Shown piece by piece: positions 58,668-64,000 of a stretch of 64,000 nt of DNA. This DNA is from Aeribacillus composti (GTDB lineage Bacteria; Bacillota; Bacilli; Bacillales; Aeribacillaceae), in the NCBI RefSeq assembly GCF_007827555.1, contig NZ_VISS01000002.1:147620-211619 (forward strand), written 5' to 3'. The translations under genes were made by a program, and so were the position numbers. Numbering within the stretch: the first letter of the stretch is position 1; the number at the start of each line of letters is the position of its first letter. The notes under the pieces are model-generated. The model saw only the letters and a list, made by a program, of their open reading frames with translations. It did no database searches and was not told the DNA's origin.

Positions 58668-59504
58668 TTATTGTTTGTTCACCAGTTTTTCCTCCAAAGC
58701 GCTGTTTAATTCTTTTGACCGTTCGACTGCCCGTTTCACACAGCTTATAATAGCTTCATCTACGTGATGATTGTTTAGGACGCTTAAGCCGGCTTCAGTT
58801 GTGCCGCCTGGGCTCATTATTTCTTTTCTTAGAGTAGACGGCTCTTTGTCAGACGTTTTTAACATTAATGCTGCCCCATAAAGTGTTTGAACAATGAGGG
58901 AGCGTGCCATGGACTTTTCTAAACCGATTTCTTCTGCTGCTTTTTCCATTGCTTCTACTATGTAATAAATATAGGCTGGTCCGCTTCCTGCCAGTCCTGT
59001 GACGGCATCGAGCTTGTCTTCTTCAACAATTTCAACTGTTCCGATCAATTGAAACAGTTCAACAGCTGCTGACAGGTCACCATCCGTTGCATATTGTCCT
59101 TGTGCCAAGGCGGTTGCTGATTGTCTGATGGTAGCGGACGTATTCGGCATTGCTCGAATGACGGGAATACGTTTGTTGAATAATGTTTCAATTGCTTTCG
59201 TTGAAACGCCTGCGAGCATGGAAATAACAAGATGGTTTTCTGTTGCGTATTCGCGGACTGTTTTTACTGCCTCGTCAACGTCCTTCGGCTTCATCGCGAA
59301 AAAAATCGTTTTTGTGTTGTCAAACAAATGCTTTTTATCTTTTGTAATCGTGACACCGTATGTTTTTTGCAACTCCTCGAGCCGCTTTTCATTGGAACGG
59401 TTTGTCACAACGATCTCTTCTCTCCGGCACTTGTTCCCGTTGATCAATCCGGATATAATAGCTTCCGCCATAGATCCGGCTCCGATAAATCCAAACTTGT
59501 ACAT
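58668..59504 (-). CDS. proI: Pyrroline-5-carboxylate reductase
   Basis: Last step of proline synthesis, reducing pyrroline-5-carboxylate with NAD(P)H. The 278 residues include the Rossmann start FGFIGAGSMAEAI, IRAMPNTSATI and the C-terminal signature EIMSPGGTTEAGLSVL. In B. subtilis the yqjO copy is proI. Start ATG is preceded by AAGGAGTCTCTTTTT. Confidence 0.95.
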   Translation of the reverse strand: MYKFGFIGAGSMAEAIISGLINGNKCRREEIVVTNRSNEKRLEELQKTYGVTITKDKKHLFDNTKTIFFAMKPKDVDEAVKTVREYATENHLVISMLAGVSTKAIETLFNKRIPVIRAMPNTSATIRQSATALAQGQYATDGDLSAAVELFQLIGTVEIVEEDKLDAVTGLAGSGPAYIYYIVEAMEKAAEEIGLEKSMARSLIVQTLYGAALMLKTSDKEPSTLRKEIMSPGGTTEAGLSVLNNHHVDEAIISCVKRAVERSKELNSALEEKLVNKQ

Positions 59505-59829
59505 AAAAAGAGACTCCTTCCTGATCGTTTTATATGTTTCTTTTGAACTTCTTCCCTATAAACTTAGTTTAAAAGAGAAGAGATTCAGTGGGAAAGGTAG
59601 CGAGAAAACGTTTTACTATTCATCTGTTAAGCAACAGAAGCGCATGCTTTGGATAGGCTTGTATGATGAAATGTTTCCCTGCCTTAAATTCTAAAAGCGT
59701 TGTAGAATTAATTTTTTATCAGTTCCTACGGCTTGTCAAGTATACTTATGAATTATTCGAATAAAATGACAAATTGATTTATCATGTGTAAAATAAGTTA
59801 TATTAAAAAATTAAAGGCGGTTTGCAAAA
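59505..59829. other. Intergenic region between proI and yqjP
   Basis: A 325-base gap between divergent genes. I see no gene or clear structure. A weak TTGTCA at 59733-59738 and TATATT at 59799-59804 are not properly spaced with partners, so promoters stay unassigned. Confidence 0.5.
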
Positions 59830-60799
59830 ATGTTCAGCAAAGATGCAATTTATAAAATAACGATCCCTATACCTTATCCGATTAAAGATGTGAACGTGTA
59901 TGTTGTAAAAGGGGACGCATTGACATTAGTGGATGCAGGGATGAAAACGGAGGAAGCGTGGAGAGTTTTTGAACATAAGCTGAAGGAAATAGGGCTTGTG
60001 CCTGAGGATATTGAGCAAGTCATTCTTACCCACCATCATCCTGACCATATCGGTTTGCTCGATTTTTTTGATGGCGATCTTCGTGTTTTGGGCCATCGTT
60101 TGCTTGCTCCTTGGCTTTCTCATGATGTGCGTTTTTTTGATCGGCAAAAGGAATTTTTTTTTAGAATTATTGAAGCAGTTTGCCGTCCCGGAGTCGTTTG
60201 CGTCACACTTAGATCATCTTGATCTTTCCTTATATCCACGCAATCATCCGCTGACCTCCTCCATTCAAGAAGGAGATGAAATAGACGGGATGCCTGGGTT
60301 TACGGTCATTGAGACTCCTGGTCATGCCCAAAGCCATATCGTTTTGTACAATGAGAAAGACTGCCGAATGATCGGCGGCGATCATTTGCTGAAAACCATT
60401 TCCTCCAATCCTGTTCTTGAAATGCCGTATGAAGGAAAAGAGCGTCCAAAACCTCAGCTGCAATATAATGAATCTTTGAAAAAGCTTTTGCATATTCCGA
60501 TTTCTGTTGTCTTTCCGGGTCATAAAGATGAATTTTTCGATCCTCACCTGTTGATTCGGAACCGTTTAGACAAACAGCATGAACGCGCGCTCACCGTATT
60601 AAAGCATTTAGAAAAACAGGAAATGACGGTGTTTGCTCTTTGCAAGCTTCTTTTTCCGTCTGCTTATCAACAAGAGCTTTTATTTGCTATATCAGAAACT
60701 GTTGCTCAGCTTGATTATTTAGAACAATATGGAAAAATTAACAAAAGAATAGAAAATGGCGTTTTACTTTTTTCCGCGCAACGAAGAGGTGACAAATAA
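59830..60799 (+). pseudogene. yqjP: Metallo-beta-lactamase-fold hydrolase YqjP, frameshifted
   Basis: Two frames combine into a 323-residue hydrolase: N-terminal THHHPDHIG zinc motif, then IETPGHAQSH and VVFPGHKDEF. The break is a run of nine T at 60154-60162; eight T would join GAA TTT TTT TTA and give QKEFFLELLKQFAV. It is intact otherwise, so an assembly indel or slippage is likely. Substrate unknown. The final codon overlaps the start of yqjQ. Confidence 0.8.
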
Positions 60800-61594
60800 A
60801 TGAATTCGCGGCTTAAAGATCGATTGGTAGTTATTACGGGGGCATCGAGCGGGATCGGGGAAAAAATCGCAAGGATCGTTGCAGAAAGCGGTGGACATTT
60901 AGTTTTGCTGGCTAGGAGGAAGGATCGTCTCAAGAAACTTTCGGATGAGCTTCAAGCCTCTCACTCTATTTCTTGTACATATTACGAACTGGATGTCAGT
61001 GACCTTGACGCAGTTTCCGAAGTATTTACGGACATCACAGAGAATTTTGACCGAGTGGATGTTTTAGTCAATAATGCTGGTTTTGGTATTTTTCGAAATG
61101 CAGAGGAAGCAACATTCGAAGAGATGCAGCAAATGTTTAAAGTAAATGTGTTCGGATTAATTGCTGCGACAAAGCTGGTTCTTCCGAAGATGCTGGCCCA
61201 ACGGGAAGGGCATATTATTAATGTCGCCTCTCAGGCTGGCAAAATAGCTACTCCGAAATCAAGCATCTATTCTGCTACAAAACATGCTGTTTTAGGCTTT
61301 ACGAACAGCTTGCGGATGGAAGTGGCGGACCGCGGGATTTTTGTAACATCTGTCAATCCGGGTCCAATTGAAACGGATTTTTTCAATCTTGCCGATACGT
61401 CAGGGGATTATGTGAAAAACGTCCAACGCTGGATGCTTAATCCGGAAGCTGTTGCACAAAAAATCGTGAGCGTGATGCTGACAAATAAACGGGAAATTAA
61501 TATGCCTGTTTGGATGGAGCTTGGCGGGCTTGTTTATCGTCTCATGCCCTCCCTATTTGAAAAAGTTGCCGGAAATTTGTTTCGGCAAAAATGA
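60800..61594 (+). CDS. yqjQ: Short-chain dehydrogenase YqjQ
   Basis: A 264-residue SDR enzyme with the TGASSGIGE cofactor motif, NNAGFG and catalytic SIYSATKHAV (Ser, Tyr, Lys). It is coupled to yqjP (stop TAA at 60797-60799 immediately before the ATG, behind GAGGTG). Substrate unknown. The unit ends at a terminator. Confidence 0.9.
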   Translation: MNSRLKDRLVVITGASSGIGEKIARIVAESGGHLVLLARRKDRLKKLSDELQASHSISCTYYELDVSDLDAVSEVFTDITENFDRVDVLVNNAGFGIFRNAEEATFEEMQQMFKVNVFGLIAATKLVLPKMLAQREGHIINVASQAGKIATPKSSIYSATKHAVLGFTNSLRMEVADRGIFVTSVNPGPIETDFFNLADTSGDYVKNVQRWMLNPEAVAQKIVSVMLTNKREINMPVWMELGGLVYRLMPSLFEKVAGNLFRQK

Positions 61595-61668
61595 CCGGGA
61601 GCATGATGCAGGAAATGAACAGAAAGCTGAAGGCGGACTTTTCGCTAAAATCTCCGCTCTCACTTCTG

Positions 61669-61695
61669 AAAAGGCGCGTCAAGCGTCTTTTTATT
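61669..61695 (+). terminator. Terminator after yqjQ
   Basis: AAAAGGCGC GTCAA GCGTCTTTTT, with a G-U pair in a short GC stem and a T tail. Confidence 0.65.
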
Positions 61696-61864
61696 TTGAT
61701 AAAAAATTCAGCTCTTTCACCGATTTGTCTCCAACTTAAATCTTCTAAAAAACGCGGCTGTATTTTGAATAAGCTTTCCAAGCTTAATATCTGTTTTTCG
61801 ATGCCGTACTTCGTTGTTATGCTCCTTTTGTACCGCGAAAAATGGCGCAAATTCCCATTGAAAC

Positions 61865-61916
61865 CGAACGTATATTCCCATACAATAAAAATAAAATAAA
61901 ACCGAACATACATTCT
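61865..61916 (+). promoter_or_regulatory. Pair of LexA-like boxes before polY2
   Basis: CGAACGTATATTCC (61865-61878) and CGAACATACATTCT (61903-61916) fit the Gram-positive LexA (DinR) consensus CGAACRNRYGTTYC with one and two mismatches. They lie 18-69 bases before the polymerase start, so SOS induction is likely. The rest of the 61595-61933 gap shows only the terminator above. Confidence 0.75.
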
Positions 61917-61933
61917 CATGAGGGGATGATGGA

Positions 61934-63190
61934 ATGAATTATGAATCGTTTCCAAACCGGCATATATTATGCATCGATATGAAAAGCTTTTATGCGAGCT
62001 GTGCGGCGGTCATACTTGGGCTTGATCCTTTAACAGCCCACATTGCTATCGTTGGGGACAAAGAGCGGACAGGAAGCATTGTATTGGCCGCTTCACCAAA
62101 ACTGAAGGAAGATTTCGGAATTCAAACCGGATCCCGCTTATTTCAAATTCCAAACGACCCCCGCATCCGCCTCATCACTCCGAAAATGGCGACGTATTTA
62201 CGGATTTCTGCTGAAATTACTCGGCTGCTGAACCGCTATGTTCCGAAAGAAAACATTCATGTTTACAGCGTAGATGAATGTTTTATTACTGCGGATGGAA
62301 CAGAAAGACTTTGGGGGGATGCGCATAGTCTGGCCGAAAAAATTGTGGAAGATTTACGAAATGAATTTTCTCTCCCATGCGCGGTTGGGATCGGTCCAAA
62401 CATATTGATGGCGAAGCTTTGTCTAGATTTGGAGGCGAAAAAGAAAGGTATAGCGGAATGGACGTATGATGATGTCAAAACGAAGCTGTGGAGCATCAAG
62501 CCGTTGCGTAAGATGTGGGGGATTGGGACAAGACTTGAAAAAACGTTAAATCGAATGGGAATTTTTACAGTTGGTCAGCTCGCAAATTATCCGTTAGAGC
62601 TCCTTGAAAAGAAGTTCGGCGTCATGGGGAATCAGCTTTATTACCACGCATGGGGAATAGATCTTTCCGACATAGGCTCTCCGATTATGCTGGGGCAAAT
62701 CAGTTTTGGAAAAAATCAAATATTGCTTCGCGACTATCCGGACCCCGAAGAGGTGAAATGCGTCATCTTAGAAATGTGCGAGGAAGTGGCAAAAAGAGCG
62801 AGGGAACACCGGATGGCGGGGAGAACAATCAGCCTTGGAATCGGCTACAGCCAAAAGGAAGGCGGAGGAGGATTTTACCGTTCCAAAACGATGGATGTCT
62901 CAACAAATATTACGATGGATCTTTATCGAGCCTGCCTTTTGCTGTTTGATCGTTTTTATGAGGGGAAGACAGTCAGAAAAATTTCCATCTCTCTTTCCAA
63001 CGTGGAAAAAGACAGCGGCATGCAGCTTGATTTGTTTAGGCCGAACCGCATAAAAGAGCATCGTTTAGGATATGTAATGGATGCGATTCGGAACAAGCAC
63101 GGCTCCAATGCACTGCTGCGCGCTGTTTCGTATACGAAGGCAGGAACGAGTCTTCACCGCAACAAGCTGATCGGCGGGCATTATGCGTAA
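61934..63190 (+). CDS. polY2: Y-family DNA polymerase, YqjW/UvrX type (PolY2)
   Basis: A 418-residue translesion polymerase of the UvrX/PolY2 branch. Catalytic residues are in CIDMKSFYASC and YSVDECFI, followed by a thumb with MWGIGTRLEKTLNRMGI and a clamp-binding QLDLF near residue 370. Unlike polY1 it carries a long C-terminal segment (RAVSYTKAGTSLHRNKLIGGHYA). Start ATG behind GAGGGGATGATGGA. Paired with a YolD-like gene downstream, and controlled by LexA-like boxes. Confidence 0.93.
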   Translation: MNYESFPNRHILCIDMKSFYASCAAVILGLDPLTAHIAIVGDKERTGSIVLAASPKLKEDFGIQTGSRLFQIPNDPRIRLITPKMATYLRISAEITRLLNRYVPKENIHVYSVDECFITADGTERLWGDAHSLAEKIVEDLRNEFSLPCAVGIGPNILMAKLCLDLEAKKKGIAEWTYDDVKTKLWSIKPLRKMWGIGTRLEKTLNRMGIFTVGQLANYPLELLEKKFGVMGNQLYYHAWGIDLSDIGSPIMLGQISFGKNQILLRDYPDPEEVKCVILEMCEEVAKRAREHRMAGRTISLGIGYSQKEGGGGFYRSKTMDVSTNITMDLYRACLLLFDRFYEGKTVRKISISLSNVEKDSGMQLDLFRPNRIKEHRLGYVMDAIRNKHGSNALLRAVSYTKAGTSLHRNKLIGGHYA

Positions 63191-63228
63191 CGAATATGAA
63201 GAAAAGAAAGCAAAGGATGGGATAAACA

Positions 63229-63558
63229 ATGATTCAGGATCGTGGAAGCATAAAGTGGACAGCTATGATGCTGCCCGAGCATGTGAAATTACTAAGGAAA
63301 TACAATGAAAGTTTAGATAAAGTCGAAAAACCGGTTTTAGATGAACAAAAATATGAAGAATTTAATGAAGTTATCTGTGAGGCTATGGAAGAGAACATTA
63401 CTCTACAATTCACCTATTATCAAAAAGGTGAAATAAAGAAGCTTGTCGGCAATATTCATTATATCGATCAGCTAAAAAGAGAATTACGAATTGTTGATTA
63501 CTTGACCAAAAAACATGTTTTAAAATTAGGAGATATTATTGAAATTGAGCAATACTAA
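63229..63558 (+). CDS. yqjX: YolD-like family protein (YqjX)
   Basis: A 109-residue YolD-like protein with the family start RGSIKWTAMMLPEHV. YolD proteins accompany UmuC/UvrX-type polymerases in SOS operons and are suggested to act like UmuD; this is inference. It lies 38 bases after polY2 behind AAAGGATGGGATAAACA. Confidence 0.88.
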   Translation: MIQDRGSIKWTAMMLPEHVKLLRKYNESLDKVEKPVLDEQKYEEFNEVICEAMEENITLQFTYYQKGEIKKLVGNIHYIDQLKRELRIVDYLTKKHVLKLGDIIEIEQY

Positions 63559-63647
63559 GAAAACAGCATTAGAAATACAAATTTAATAGGGGTAGCGTAA
63601 GGTCAGGAAAATGCAGATTTACAACGCTTAGAAAATGACGATAATTA

Positions 63648-63687
63648 ACAGCCCAATTTCTAAAAATTTGAGAAATTGGGCTTTTTG
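63648..63687 (+). terminator. Terminator after the polY2-yqjX unit
   Basis: AGCCCAATTTCT AAAAATTTG AGAAATTGGGCT followed by TTTTG, a perfect 12-pair stem. Confidence 0.88.
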
Positions 63688-64000
63688 CTACTCTACCATC
63701 GGCGTCCTATAATGGAATAACTAAAACATGATCTCAATCTTAAAATCAATTAATTTTTCTTTCACTAAAAAAGCACCCGTTAGTGAATAAGTGACATTCA
63801 CGGTTAACTAAAAACAATTAAGTTTCACTCTGCCACTATAGGGTCATTTTCTGGAATAAGTAAGAGAATTATTTTCTTAGCTCCTGTAATAATTTACACT
63901 TATTAACTGTAGATGAGCAAATTCACTAACATAAATTTACATCCGAACAAAAAAGGAGACATGAACCCGATTCCTTGATTAGAATAGATGTGTCACCAAA
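63688..64000. other. AT-rich unassigned end of window
   Basis: No gene with a convincing start or family is seen on either strand in the last 313 bases. The text TAATGGAATAACTAAAAC near 63711 and GGGTCATTTTCTGGAATAAG near 63841 share the string TGGAATAA but not enough to call a repeat. The next gene may begin beyond the window. Confidence 0.5.

Noticed and set aside
59128..59694. 188-codon plus-strand ORF opposite proI
   Set aside because: It is the shadow of proI on the other strand extended into the gap; no start site or likeness.
61542..61955. Minus-strand ORF of 137 codons opposite the yqjQ end and polY2 promoter
   Set aside because: It runs through the terminator and both LexA-like boxes, overlaps two real genes, and lacks a ribosome binding site.
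63711..63860. Insertion-sequence end near the window edge
   Set aside because: Short shared strings with no clear inverted repeat pair or target duplication; cannot be supported.
1..64000. CRISPR array, tRNA, rRNA, prophage or toxin-antitoxin module
   Set aside because: I looked for regularly spaced repeats, tRNA cloverleafs, rRNA signature stretches and phage or addiction genes and saw none.

Overview
The window is a low-GC Gram-positive, endospore-forming member of the Bacillaceae. The evidence is a complete spoIIIAA-AH operon, spoIVB, spo0A, a sigma-E-type promoter, TTG/GTG starts behind strong GGAGG sites, and a gene order that from efp to the second Y-family polymerase follows the Bacillus subtilis yqh-yqi-yqj region closely. 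An OLE RNA with its partner protein gene between ispA and dxs points to one of the thermophilic, alkaliphilic or otherwise stress-tolerant Bacillaceae. The species cannot be fixed from the sequence alone.

Layout. 1-9.2 kb: end of an Xaa-Pro peptidase, efp, a tiny divergent membrane-protein ORF, the spoIIIA operon (mother-cell feeding channel and secretion-like complex), accB-accC (acetyl-CoA carboxylase subunits) and an Asp23-family gene. 9.2-21.9 kb: nusB, folD, xseA-xseB, ispA, the OLE RNA (about 13090-13673) with oapA, dxs, a TlyA-type methylase gene, ahrC, recN, spoIVB and spo0A. 22-28.7 kb: yqzF, a shortened bkd cluster (lpdV-bkdAA-bkdAB-bkdB, without ptb-bcd-buk upstream), bacilliredoxin brxB and yqjA. 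28.7-40.9 kb: a decayed stretch, a 31-codon Prli42-like gene on the minus strand, a PepT-like peptidase, gltC diverging from gltA-gltB (glutamate synthase), DNA polymerase polY1 and gndA.

40.9-54.6 kb is an accessory island placed between gndA and zwf, which are neighbours in B. subtilis. It holds an orphan ABC ATPase, a CBO0543-like membrane protein, a frameshifted DUF2515 gene, a divergent frameshifted squalene-hopene-type cyclase, and a complete pentose-type sensing and uptake module. That module has a membrane-anchored sugar-binding protein, a LytS/YesM-type kinase, a YesN-type regulator and an XylFGH-like ABC transporter, with cre-like sites before both transcription units. The right edge is a graveyard: remnants of a second CBO0543-like gene, a LuxR-type DNA-binding domain, a dispersed repeat that also lies after gltB, and a broken acylphosphatase gene. 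54.6-63.6 kb returns to conserved order: zwf, rnz, yqjM, proI, yqjP (frameshifted), yqjQ, SOS-type polY2 and a YolD-like gene.

Cooperation. Gnd and Zwf are the oxidative pentose-phosphate enzymes, and the island between them feeds in pentoses, so the setting is metabolically coherent. IspA and Dxs make isoprenoids and the broken cyclase would have consumed a long isoprenoid product. Three genes are interrupted by single-base changes in homopolymers, so either local decay or assembly error must be considered. I found no wholly new system. The most notable items are the OLE RNA locus, the Prli42-like microprotein, the unassigned 39-codon membrane ORF, and the repeat-flanked island.
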